A stretch of 64,000 bases of DNA, from the NCBI GenBank assembly GCA_036873755.1, contig JAVTVY010006821.1:124001-188000 (forward strand). Reading direction: 5' to 3'. Shown one piece after another: positions 41,911 to 52,724 of the stretch (position 1 is the stretch's first letter; each line of letters starts with the position of its first letter). Made by a program: the position numbers and the translations under genes. Origin of the DNA: Hanleya hanleyi. Its lineage: Eukaryota > Mollusca > Polyplacophora > Lepidopleurida > Hanleyidae. The notes under the pieces were generated by a model. It saw only the letters and a program-made list of their open reading frames with translations, searched no databases and was not told where the DNA came from.

Positions 41911-42031
41911 CGAATCGTTAGATTCTTGGTATGTGCTTTATAATAGGTTAACCAGAGGACTATTCCGTGAAGTCATGTGACGCAGTCAGTATGTCGGCAC
42001 CTCTTCCCACTTCCCTTATATGTGTTGTAAT
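41911..42031 (-). mobile_element. 121-bp short repeat inserted in Gypsy-A U3
   Basis: This block is absent from U1, U2 and U4 between GCAATGCTCA and CTCCATACCC; five bases (GGCCT) of the target are replaced. Its reverse complement, starting ATTACAACACATATAAGGG and ending AACGATTCGTGA, matches the two direct repeats at 52725-52859 and 53234-53365. It reads like a solo terminal repeat of that small element, lacking the last ~10 bp. It breaks the gag-pol overlap of U3. Confidence 0.75.
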
Positions 42032-42985
42032 CTCCATACCCGCCATCTCCCGGCCTACAGAGGAGACGGAGCCCCGTTTCCCTGTCGTGCAGGAAACGTA
42101 GCATGTCCTGTTGACACATTTCTCCGATTTTGCGGACACGATCGCATGTAATGATCAGCCGATTTACAAATGAAATACCGGTCGGGTTCCCTGTTATTCT
42201 GCCTTGACCCGGTCGGATTTTGGTTTCCCTTTGACTCGAGCTTCTGCAAACGCTACAAGATAATGCATCCGTTCTGGCAGTTCCAGTCGCTTCAGAGTCT
42301 ACTGCCCGAACAGTAACCTTCCTCCTATCTTTGCCCTCCAAGATCGCCTCAAACCTCTCAATTACCTCTGCTGCCTCTATAACTGTTCTACACTCCTTAT
42401 CAATACACCGACACTTCATTTCCAGGGTGATTGACTTGTACAGTTGATTGAGGGCCAAAGCTTCTTGAGCCTGAGCATCAAGGGTGGGGTAGGCTTTCTG
42501 GGCCATTTGTCTAAGATCGTCTCCAAATGCCGCAATCGATTCAGCTGTCTGGCGGTACCTACCCTCCAGCTTGGACAACCAACGTGTCTGCTGCCTCGAA
42601 CTACCAAACCTCTGTTCCAGTTTCCTAGCCAGCAGCTTAAATGTGCGCCTTTCCACCATCGTTAGTCCCATGTAAAATGTTCTGGCCATACCCCTCAAGC
42701 TAGCAGACAGAGCTAATGCTTTCTCATTATTCGACCATGCGCCCAACTCTGCACAATCCTGGAAGTGCGAGAAATATTCCTCCCAATCCGATCTGCCATC
42801 ATATTCCTCAGGTTTTAGTTTTAATCCACCCCGATGAGACCCTCCGAATTTAACCTTCGCTGTCCTATCATCATCACTTTCAGAACCATCATCACTGTCT
42901 GCATAATTATCAGCGTGGTCAGCTGCGACACTCGGTAGGTCGCCTTGTCCATGCTCAAGTGAGGATGGTAACCTCCGGGCCTGGA
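41973..42985 (-). CDS. Gypsy-A U3 gag
   Basis: The N-terminus (about 42995 to 42750) is shifted by small deletions (GCTCCCCTCTGATCGC missing near 42964). From 42746 the frame runs through the capsid without the 11-bp duplication (FGDDLRQMAQKAYPTLDAQ). It then loses frame near 42260, where about 55 bp (TTGAGTGTGGACTCTACACC region) are deleted. The knuckle (YFICKSADHYMRSC, with its first Cys replaced by Tyr) is in another frame at 42249-42055. It is not functional. Confidence 0.75.
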
Positions 42986-43112
42986 CTGTCGGCCATGTTT
43001 TCGTATCCAGGTCAAATAATCAAGTTACAATCAAACTGATTTTCCGCAGTTATGCAGGGTAGATCCGTATCTCTGGATGCCAGTTGATTAGGCATCCCAC
43101 TTCTGACACCAG

Positions 43113-44781
43113 TGTAATAATCGCCGGGCCGAGAAGGGTATTATTGTTTTGAAAGAAATTGTGGATTACCAAATAATAAAATATAGGCCAGTAATTCCAC
43201 AGGTAATCCAATGTGTAATCCAAGCGTAAGTGATTTCCACAGGTAATCCAGTAATATTGCTTCACTGTAACTAGGACTCAATGATAACACAGGTTTTCGG
43301 GTCTATATGGTTTATTTCCTTCATAGAATAACCAAAATAATATTACAATTGATCAAATTCACAATCGTGGATAGCACTACAGATGGAGTGAGCCAATGGT
43401 ATTACCCGCCCCTCAAATGCGCAATAAACTCGCCTCACTATACTACTGATCCCATGTTGGTATATGGTAATTCACATCCAGCCAATACTAACCGTATCAA
43501 TGATATTGCAGGTACGGGAGACAGCCTTAATCTCTAAAAATTCAGTATGGTAAATATGATTCCAATACAATCTCAATACAATTTCACTATATTGGTACTG
43601 GCCAAGCTACGATGTGAACTCGCCGGCGGCTTGTTGCTGTCTGCCATTGCTCGTAACGGCCCGGTATTTATAGCCTCCGGTGCCTGGGCTGAGCACTATT
43701 TTCGCTCACAAAAATTATTGGTAAACAGTAAAATATACATTTCCAAGTTGTGCTCTACTTGTGCTTAATAATTATTTATGCTCATGTAACAATTAGCATC
43801 GGAAAATAAACTTATTCATAGAAAATAACAAATAGCACAACTTCCTTTACCCGACCCGATGAATTACCTATACCCACAACATGGCGAATACAAAATGCAG
43901 CAAGACGAACATTTAACAATAACATATAGTATATTTACAACAGAGTATGTAAGTGCTCAATTTGTGCTCCAACGTTATTTTATCTCTACTTTTAGATAAC
44001 ATAAACAGTAATACTCGATTTATCGTAAATATAATAGAGCACAAGTGTATATTCCCGGCAGTCGGCGAAGTTCACATACTTTATACATGGTGTACATTCC
44101 GGCCTGGTGCAAGACCAACTTTGACAACAAATATCTTTGAAATAACGCCAGACCTGCCTTTTAGCATAATTTTCCCCAGAAATATAGTTATCAAGAAATA
44201 TAATCTTGAACGGATGGCACTTACTTTGCAGGAATAAATTTGTTGTCCAATTAAATACACAGGGATGTCAAAATAATTCTCTAGCAGACGAAGTATGCGT
44301 ATGAGCACAGAGAAGTCAAACATCCGCGCATATAGTCCGCACAAAAAATCCGTATTCTGGATTCCAAAGTTCATACGAATGTCAATTAATACCACAGTTC
44401 AAATTAGTAATGTGTCACCAACATCTAGAAATATTAAATTGGAATAATAAAACACAATAAATGGTAACTTGTGCTGAGTGTAACCGCATTACGCACACAC
44501 TTCTAGAATAACATAATGGCTATGTACATGAAACGGGACGGAGAGACCAGAACATGCTTGGTGGAAATCTTGAACAGGTCAGTCATTCATACGATGAAAT
44601 GTTGTCCAGAACTATGATTTAATGTCACTATAAACACACGTAAGTCCACTTGGTAGGAAATTTTGTCACAGTCTCTGAATTTGTACCAGTTTATGACACT
44701 TCGCGAATGAATGAGCCGGCGCCCATATTCCAACATTTATTTACATTGTCAGATTAGGGAATATGCCTCACAGGCATTACA
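43113..44781 (-). repeat. LTR4, shared by U3 (5') and U4 (3')
   Basis: 1,669 bp with termini, TATA (near 43667) and polyA signal retained. It is more diverged than LTR2 and LTR3 are from each other: it keeps the extra TAATTCCACAG segment seen in LTR1 and has several indels. Its antisense frame is cut by TAA near 43537. Confidence 0.9.
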
Positions 44782-45257
44782 CTTCCCCCACCTTAATCCA
44801 TTGAATTCTCCCGAATTATTTATGTAATGTCCATAAAATCACAGGTAAACTGGTACGTTAATTCATTACCAAAGTTAAATGGTCCACAGGGATGCTGTGA
44901 CGTCACAGGCAACTGGGCACGTACATCCAGTTATTCCAAGGAGGTAAGTAATCCATTTGAATCTTCACAATTAATAATAGCTAGGATGAAAATCCAGTGA
45001 TCAACTGGCACGTAAACCCAGCAAAAAAAAGTTGGTCCACAGCAAAGTCCATATACATATTTCCATGATCACCCATCGAGGCGCAGAGGGATCTTCCTGG
45101 CATCAAGCAGCTCACAGAGATGGTCAGTTGACCGGTCACGCTCCGCTGAGGACCTCTCCATCATAGACAACTCTCTCCTATCCGAAGGACTGGGGTTGTC
45201 CTCCCCACGGGCCAACCGAACCATCAATCTGTAAGAATACTGTCTTGCCTTGTGCGC

Positions 45258-47114
45258 TCACACAACTTCGTCATCTTCATCAGACAGTTCCTCATTGAGC
45301 AACATCCCTGGTAGAGCCAGCATGTTATATTTGTCATGGAGCTCGACTGGTTCCAGGTCTAGGCCCCTTGCATCCGACGACTCAATCTGATCGGACAGGC
45401 TCTCCCACTTCATTTTTCGACGTGCCACGGACATCTCTTTCCAGCCCTTAGGTGGCCACTGGACCTCTGAATTCCCGACTGGTATAGCCACCATCCTGTC
45501 AGCATCCCACTCCCTACGGGCCGGTGGAAGCCGCGGCATGCATCCTGTCATCAATATTGTACGTGCCCTCCGCTGCATCTGACTAAGTGTCGCAATGGGT
45601 GAAGGTTGATACACCGGGGTGGGATTCCCAACGACAGGTTGAATGGTCTGGGATGTTGGCAATGGCAGTGATTGTGTGGTCTGTGGAGGTATGGCAGTCG
45701 TAACACTGGGTGGCCTGGTCTGTTTGAAGTATGAAGAGCTGGATATTAAAGGTTGACATGATGGAGGAACTGTTGAGGCGATGGATGGCGTTGTGGAATA
45801 CAGTAGTGTCAGGAGGGGGTCTGGAAGTTTGATTGTTGGTGGTCGATAGGTGGTGACTGGTGGAAGGACAGAAGGTGTATACATATGGGAGCATGACTGA
45901 TACAATGGAGTGGCTGGTGGGATAGTGAGTGGCGTCTGAAGAGTGAGTGGGGACTGGTTGGTTGAAATGACTGGTTGAGACTGAAACAGTGGTGTGGCTG
46001 GTGTGTTGGCAGATGATACGGTCTGTGAGCTGAGCAGGGATGGTACTAATTGCGTGGATGGTTAATAGATTTGTGGTTGGAAGAGTGGAGCAGTCAGAGT
46101 GGGGATGGTAGGTACTGTCTGTAGAACATCAGCTGTGGGTGGTACTTCAAACTCGGATGGGTCCAAAATCTCCACCTCATCGTGGGTAGGGGTAAGGCCC
46201 TCAGTGACTGGCATATACTGCGCCTGTTGATTTGCCGGTTCATTAACACAACGTGTTATGTGGCCTAAAAACTGGACAGACACCCTCAAGCACTCACCAA
46301 CTGCATCTTTCAGACCTTTCTGATTAGTGACATCCTCCCCATCACCCAGGCCCGCCGTCAGGTTCCCCTTTATCCTGACCATCTGACGGTTGATTGCTTG
46401 CCTGGCCTTGCTGTCCTCGTACACGCCAAAGGAGGGGTTGGCCCGATACCATATCCCGGTGTCATCTTTCGCACACAGCTTCGGTACGATTCCCGATGGT
46501 GTCATAGACCTGTAGTTGAGGCTCAGTGGATTACTTTCTGACTCTGTGGCCACTTGTTCCGGATGGACCCTCCTCTTCTTTGGTGGCGAGGAACTGGTGG
46601 GTGGGGGACTTCGCTCCCTCACGAAACGCCGGTCATCAAGTGGCGAAGCGAACTCCATCCCCCTCAGCCGCAACAGATCCCAGCCTGACTCCCACTCTTG
46701 TAGTGACCGCGAACTAGATGGATTAATCTTTATCCAAGCACGGATAGAACTCTGATCCTCCCACTTTGGTTTTGCCATCACCCTCAGATACCATCTAGGG
46801 TCAAACGTCAGGAAGAATCCGGTTGACTCGGACCAGAATTTAGGTAGGACCCGCCAAAATTCATCCATATGGTACTTCCTTGTGTGGTCCTTTAGGTCCA
46901 CCTGCTTCCTTACTGGCACTTTCCCAGGGCACCACGGACACAGTACCTTCAATCGCTGGTGGCCCAACACATGGTTTTTCAGGTCCCGTCTGGTTGGCAG
47001 AACATCTGTGCAGATGAAACAGCTCAACATCTTCTGAAAAGACAAGTAGAATAGGTAAGTCCATATGTTAGGCTGCAAACAGTTTGTACAGTTTCCCTCC
47101 CTCGCCCATGTCAC
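45258..47114 (-). CDS. Gypsy-A U4 third ORF, nearly intact (about 619 codons)
   Basis: This is the best copy. 47114-46062 runs through the zinc fingers (CFICTDVLPTRRDLKNH; CPWCPGKVPVRKQVDLKDHTRKYH with both His) into the globular and low-complexity parts without the +1 shift of U1-U3. One TAA (46062; TCA in other units) interrupts. 45905-45258 then continues in the same frame through the basic segment and, without the TGA of U2/U3 (EVQWPPKGWK), to the acidic tail NEELSDEDDEVV. So the ancestral protein was about 590-620 residues. The likely start is ATG 47030 after the CTGTCTTTTCAG acceptor. There is no signal peptide, furin site or membrane anchor. Confidence 0.75.
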
Positions 47115-47510
47115 TAAGGTAAGTTAAATTGCGATTCAGTGTATTTGCTCATCGGATTTCCCCCAAAAACTCATCTGACAGAATAGGGCACAAAATGCAA
47201 TCATCTTAGGCTCCCCTTACTTCGTTGGATTTAAAACCTTGGCTCACCCATGCTGACTGACTACCCATTAGTCACTATACCTTTACACAGGCTAGGCCGA
47301 AAGGGGTGATCAGTCCCTCCCTAGTCCTGTAGTACTCTGCAGAGATTTGCTCACTGGAACATCCTCCAGCTACCTCACTGGTCATAAATCCCGTTACCAA
47401 AGGTACGTCAGTAAATGTAAGTCATGTTTCTCTATCCAAGGATTGGTATCCGGAAGCCACATCTATTACATATATACACCCAATATTCATGGTCCATGAA
47501 TTTCGCAGAT

Positions 47511-50195
47511 TTATTGATGCTTTGTGATTCCTGGTCTACGAGCCACCTCTTTTGTCAGCCAGGTGGGTGGATTACTTCCCCTGTACGGCATTAACCTGTC
47601 AACGTGATAGACTTTGGCCTGCTGTCGCAGGGACTTTTTGACAAGATAAGTAACATCGTCCAAACGCTTGAGTACGACATACGGTCCCTTCCACTGTGAA
47701 GTTAACTTGTGGCAAACTCTAACCTTTCGAACAGGATTGTGTAACCAAACTGGCTGCCCGGGCTTCAGTATCTTCTTCGATGTCTTCAAGTCGTAATGTC
47801 TCTTTTGGTATTCGGCTCTCTTCTTCAGGACCTTCCGGGCTATTTCATGGACGGACTGTAGGGTCTCCTGAAGTCGTAACGTGTATTCATCTGTGCTGAT
47901 AGGCTCGGTATCATCAATTGGTTGGGCCGTAATAGCTTGCATCGGCAGTGTCACTTCCCTTCCAAACGTCATCAGATTGGGAGAAGCATTTGTACTAGCA
48001 TGGCTTGAGGCTCTATAGGCCATCATAACTTGTGGCAAGAATTCGTCCCACTTCTTTTGCTGCTTCTCGCAGTAAATGGTCAGCATTGTTGCAACAGTTC
48101 GATTGAACCTCTCTGCACCACCATTGGACTGAGGCATCATGTTTGTTGGTCTGGTCTTGTCAGTTTGCAAGAGGTCACACGCAGCCTTGAGTATTTGTGA
48201 CTCGAAGTTTGTGCCTTGGTCACTATGTACCCGTAATGGTGTCCCAAATCTGCAGACGAACTCATTCACGAAAGCTTTTGCAACTGTTTCTGCACCCTGG
48301 TCTGGTAGGGGAATAGCTTCTGTCCACTTGGTGAAGCAATCTGTTATTACAAGCAAATACTTGTTTCTTTTAATAGTCAGTGGTAGAGGCCCGAGTATGT
48401 CCATAGCTACCCGTTCCATGGGCTCTCCAACATGGTATTGTCCTAGTGGGGCACGTCCCTGTGTCTTGGGTGTCTTCCTAGCAATGCATTTGTCACACTG
48501 CAAACAGTACGTCTCTACATCTTTCTTCATGCCGGGCCAGTAAAATGCTTGCTTAATCTTTGACACTGTCTTTTGTACGCCAAGGTGTCCCGCTGAGGGA
48601 ATGTCATGATGTAGTCTCAGGACATCCTGTTTGCATGCCTCTGGTACGACGAGCTGGTAGATGGTGGCATTTTGATCAGTGACGAACTTCCTGAACAGCA
48701 TTCCACCATGTTGTTCCAACCGGTCCCATGAGCGCCATGTTGTCTTTAGGTAGCTGGAAAGATGAGAAATAGCGGACCAGTCTGGTCTACCCTTGCCCTT
48801 TTCCAAAGCAGTCATGATTGGCCCTATGTTCTGGTCATTCAGTTGATGTTGACGAACTGTGTAGGGGTCCCATTTATCAAGGAGTATTTGGTGCTCCTTT
48901 ATCCCCTGTACAGCTGCCTGATTCCGAGTGACAACTCGTATTGACTCTGTAATTTCCCCATCCTCTGTTGGGTTGGATATTTGTGTACTCTCCATGGAAT
49001 CGCCACAACTGTCCTCGGCGTCCACGTTTGCCCTCTCCTGCCTGGCACAATTATTGCATGGTCGTCGAGACAACGCATCGGCATTGGCATGACTCTTTCC
49101 TGCACGGTGTTTGACTTCCAGATTGTAATTTCCCATCTCTTGCAACCACCTAGCTACTTGACCTGTTGGATTCCGTAAGTTGCGCATCCAGCTTACAGCT
49201 GCATTGTCAGTTCGAAGGAGAACTTTCTGTCCATAAAGGTAAGGGTGAAAGTGCTTGAGAGCAGTTATTGCTGCCAGGAGTTCTTTCCGTATAACACAGT
49301 ATAGCTGTTCATGCTTATTCATCGACTTACTCATGTATGCCACCACCCTTTCTACACCCTCACGCTCTTGAGACAAAACAGCGCCAACTGAAGAATCGCT
49401 TGCATCTGTGTCCAAGATAAATGTCTGCCCGGGTAACAGATAAGACAGTACTGGGGATGTTGTCAGCTCCTGTTTCAAGATGTCAAAAGCAGTCTGACAT
49501 TCCTCAGTCCAACGAAACTGGCTTCCCTTCTCAGTGAGTTTGTGCAATGGCCTGCATATTCCTGCAAACCCCTTTATGAATCGGCGATAGTAAGAGCATA
49601 AACCGACGAAGCTCCGTACCTGTTTCACGTTTTGGGGTTCAGGCCAGTCCTGTATGGTTGAGATTTTGGCGGGATCCGTTTGAATGCCATCCTCAGGAAC
49701 AACATGTCCCAGAAAATTTACACTCTTTTGGAAGAAAACACACTTTGAAGGTTTGAGTTTCAACCCAGCTTCCACCAGTCTCTCAAAGACATGTTCCAGC
49801 CGTTGCAGTGATTCCTCCACTGATTTCCCAGGAACTATGATGTCATCAATGTATACAAGACATTCTCCCCATTGGAGACCTCTTAAAACATCCTCCATGA
49901 GGCGCTCAAAAGTGGATGGGGCATTTGCCAAGCCAAATGGCATAACTGAGAACTGATATAAACCTTGACTGGTTGAAAATGAGGTTTTCTTTTGGTCCTC
50001 AGGGGCAACAGCGATTTGCCAAAATGCCGAATTCAAGTCCATACAGCTAAACCACTTGGGATCAGAAAGCGAGTCTAAGCAATCATCGATGCGTGGGAGG
50101 GGATATGCGTCCTTGACAGTAACATCATTGAGGCGTCTGTAGTCTAAACATATCCTTGGGCTACCACCTTTCTTTGTACAAAGAACTACGCCCAT
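47511..50195 (-). CDS. Gypsy-A U4 pol: RT, RNase H, integrase in one frame (894 codons)
   Basis: U4 keeps the part of RT lost in the other units: RICLDYRRLNDVTVKDAYPL, FSCMDLNSAFWQIAV (first catalytic Asp), QFSVMPFGLANAPSTFERLM and then YIDD. It goes on through thumb, RNase H (DTDAS, RKELLAA, RTDNAA, NADALSRR), the linker ITESIRVVTRN and a complete integrase (H2C2, MDILGPLPL, HSDQGTNF, GGAERFNR, GPY/F). One frame shift separates it from protease, between STSPWA (50186) and GVVLC. This is the reference copy for the family. Confidence 0.85.
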   Translation of the reverse strand: MGVVLCTKKGGSPRICLDYRRLNDVTVKDAYPLPRIDDCLDSLSDPKWFSCMDLNSAFWQIAVAPEDQKKTSFSTSQGLYQFSVMPFGLANAPSTFERLMEDVLRGLQWGECLVYIDDIIVPGKSVEESLQRLEHVFERLVEAGLKLKPSKCVFFQKSVNFLGHVVPEDGIQTDPAKISTIQDWPEPQNVKQVRSFVGLCSYYRRFIKGFAGICRPLHKLTEKGSQFRWTEECQTAFDILKQELTTSPVLSYLLPGQTFILDTDASDSSVGAVLSQEREGVERVVAYMSKSMNKHEQLYCVIRKELLAAITALKHFHPYLYGQKVLLRTDNAAVSWMRNLRNPTGQVARWLQEMGNYNLEVKHRAGKSHANADALSRRPCNNCARQERANVDAEDSCGDSMESTQISNPTEDGEITESIRVVTRNQAAVQGIKEHQILLDKWDPYTVRQHQLNDQNIGPIMTALEKGKGRPDWSAISHLSSYLKTTWRSWDRLEQHGGMLFRKFVTDQNATIYQLVVPEACKQDVLRLHHDIPSAGHLGVQKTVSKIKQAFYWPGMKKDVETYCLQCDKCIARKTPKTQGRAPLGQYHVGEPMERVAMDILGPLPLTIKRNKYLLVITDCFTKWTEAIPLPDQGAETVAKAFVNEFVCRFGTPLRVHSDQGTNFESQILKAACDLLQTDKTRPTNMMPQSNGGAERFNRTVATMLTIYCEKQQKKWDEFLPQVMMAYRASSHASTNASPNLMTFGREVTLPMQAITAQPIDDTEPISTDEYTLRLQETLQSVHEIARKVLKKRAEYQKRHYDLKTSKKILKPGQPVWLHNPVRKVRVCHKLTSQWKGPYVVLKRLDDVTYLVKKSLRQQAKVYHVDRLMPYRGSNPPTWLTKEVARRPGITKHQ

Positions 50196-50819
50196 GGACT
50201 TGTAGATGGCTGTATGATACCCCTCTCCAACATCTTTTTGAGTTCATCCTTAATGATTTCTCTTTTGCCAATCGGTAATCTCCACGGTGGCAGTCTAATT
50301 GGTGCAGCATCTCCAGTGTTTATCTGATGTTCTACACGATCTGTCCTCGTCGCTGGCAGATTTGGAAAATACCATGTTATATTTCCTAAGTAAGGACGAC
50401 AATGCTTCCTTTTCACTCTCCTGTAGATTCATTGAGCTTCTGTCAAACAGATCAATTAAGTGCTCTGGCAGGTTCCCTGAAGCAATCTGGTCATTCTCTG
50501 TGGAACTATCTGTCATTGCCCTTACATGTTCTCTGATGTTTGGCACCTCATAGCATGACCTACATGTTCCTATCCTAGTCTGTGGATGCAATATGACGCC
50601 CTTATCACTGAAATTGACCACCTGTACTGCATGATTTCCGCCACCCGTATCAATGATCCCACGTATGACCTGCACATCTTTGTCATTTGATTGGTCAAAC
50701 AATGGCTCAATGTATCCCACATTAGCCAGGTGATTGACTTCAGGTATACACACAGGAACCCACATCGAAGACCATTGTGGCAGTGTACTCTTTTGGGTTA
50801 GCTGGACATGACACGTCAT
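50186..50819 (-). pseudogene. Gypsy-A U4 protease-RT linker, two frames
   Basis: 50819-50295 (VQLTQKSTLPQWSSMWVPV, VIRGIIDTGGGNHAVQVVNF) and 50416-50186 (PIRLPPWRLPIGKREIIKD to RGIIQPSTSPWA) are parts of one pol frame. They are broken by a loss of CCAAGG-type bases near 50349 and by the shift at 50186. Confidence 0.75.
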
Positions 50820-50908
50820 ATGTGCTTCTCCCCCTATCCAGCAAGGTATTTCGTCATCATCTTGAGTTCTCAGTTTAAGCCACTTGTAGTCAATGGCTTT
50901 TAAATGTC

Positions 50909-51471
50909 CTAGTAAGAAGTCCTGTGTATTCCGTCAACATCGATATCACAGACGACAATGCGCAGGCTGAAGTTTACATTTCCAAATCGCAAACTAAACA
51001 CTGCACTTCCATGGACAGCGAGATGTACTCCATTTGCGGCCTGAATTTTTGCCACGATAGGGTGTAACACAGGTCGCTTTGTATCATCGATGGCATCATA
51101 TAACTCTTTTGACAATAAAGTTATCGTGGATCCACTATCAATGAGAAACCTGACAGAATTTTCTCCGCCATCAATGTGACCAGAAGTAAATAGTCCGTTA
51201 TCCCATCTGTTAATTTTGCCTGGTACATGACCCAATCGTATGGTACCCCGTGTAAGGTCCTTACTGTGTTTGTCACCTTCGGAATGTGACTTGTCCAAGT
51301 TTTCCCTCTCGCAATGCTCAGGTCTCTCCATACCCGCCATCTCCCGGCCTACAGAGGAGACGGAGTCCCGTTTCCCTGTCGTGCAGGAAACGTAGCATGT
51401 CCTGTTGACACATTTCTCCGATTTTGCGGACACGATCGCATGTAATGATCAGCCGCATTACAAATGAAACA
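50909..51471 (-). pseudogene. Gypsy-A U4 protease and end of gag, 5'-truncated
   Basis: 51433-50909 holds the gag-pol overlap with GGGAAAC, the protease FLIDSGSTITLLS and VVCDIDVDGI. A 4-nt deletion (CCCA, near 50925) then destroys LGQDFLL. The gag frame keeps CNAADHYMRSC (knuckle) only from 51471. Upstream gag, leader and 5' LTR are gone, replaced by 15 bp and a MITE. Confidence 0.8.
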
Positions 51472-51486
51472 AACTATTATATTCCT

Positions 51487-52051
51487 GGGGCCGATTTCAT
51501 GAAACCTCACTTGACTTGACTTTTTCAAGGGCGATTTTCGCACTTGACCAAGTGCACTTCAAAAAAATCTCAAGTTGTGTTTCACCAAACGTTTTTGGCC
51601 GCACTTGGTCAAGTGATGTTTGAAGTGACCTTTTTGGAACTCTTTTGTGCGATTTGGTAATAAATAGTACCCCCGCAGAATCAAGTGCATGCTCAAAATA
51701 CTTGATGCGTCGAAGCCGATCGGTAGAATTTCAGGTGTCAAATAAATATGTCTGTGCCATGTTTGGACCTATGAGATGAAGAACAATGCCCCTACGTGTA
51801 TTATGATGCATGGGCACATGGAAAAAACTTATTTTTCGACACCATCTCCCGTCGTATTGGTCATTTCAAGTACGTTTTTATTTCAAGTGCGGTTTTCAAG
51901 GGAGGTCATACCACACTTGAACTCAAGTGCGATTTCAGGTTCAAGTGAACTTTCATGAAAAGCAAAAACTCAAGTCAAGGAAGATTTTGAAGTGCACGTC
52001 AACTTTCAAGTGTGAAAATTGTCTCAAGTGAGGTTTCATGAAATCGGCCCC
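51487..52051. mobile_element. MITE with about 28-bp terminal inverted repeats
   Basis: The left end GGGGCCGATTTCATGAAACC and following CTCACTTGA are repeated inverted at the right end (TCAAGTGAGG, TTTCATGAAATCGGCCCC). 565 bp, no coding capacity. Inside are many CAAGTG/CACTTG motifs and local palindromes such as GACCAAGTGCACTT, so the whole strand can fold. I could not define a target-site duplication (only a T on both sides), so I leave its superfamily open. Confidence 0.8.
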
Positions 52052-52665
52052 TGTTCGTTTATACCAAGTTAAACTGAAGTGTTATTTGGTCACTGGTATA
52101 GTAACAGTAGAGATTTTTGAAGATGTGAACTTCTGGTAGGAAATGTTGTTCTGGTAGGAAATGTTGGCTTTAATTAGTAGGGGATACAGTGAATATTCTA
52201 GCTATAGTATCAGATAAGCTTAAGCTTGACGCTGATACTGAGTTTCCAGGAATATTTCCTGCATGTGATGTAATTAGGTCAGTCTCGCATGGAGAAACAG
52301 ATGTCCAGTATGAGAAAGTGTGTGTGTGTGTGGGGGGGATACTGGTGTTTGGCTATCAGACACTTTTTTTTAAAATCTTAACGGTACTAATGAGAGTGGT
52401 AATTCACAAGACTACTTTAAACCGTCCATCACTAGTTAAGGAACAGCAAGCTTGTCCTGTTATGAGGGACGTATTGTCGGTAAATGATGCAAATCCTGCA
52501 TGTTTCTATGTGAAGTCTGGTATATTAAAGAGGAAGTGGAGACGACCTAAAAACCCAGTTAATCAAAATTGATAGCAGGTCATTTGGGCGTTACAAAGAC
52601 TCGGGCTAGGGTAATGCAACACTTTTATTGGCCCAAACTGCACATGGATGTCGTGAGTTACATAC
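52052..52665 (+). pseudogene. Gmr1-like element: protease end, linker and integrase zinc domain
   Basis: This is the continuation of the element whose gag is at 15436-16400. LVTGIVTVEIF (end of protease), then in 52189-52572 ILAIVSDKLKLDADTEFPGI, FPACDVIRS and CFYVKSGILKRKWRRP, the linker typical of this lineage. Next comes GHLGVTKTRARVMQHFYWPKLHMDVVSYI, the H2C2 zinc domain of integrase. The active-site half of protease is missing, lost or displaced at the insertion point. A (GT)n-G7 tract interrupts the frame near 52320. It stops at 52665, where a Penelope fragment begins. Confidence 0.75.
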
Positions 52666-52724
52666 ATTACAAGCGTCTAGACTGTCATTCATAACTCAGC
52701 CGTCGTCCATTAAAGAATATCTAA

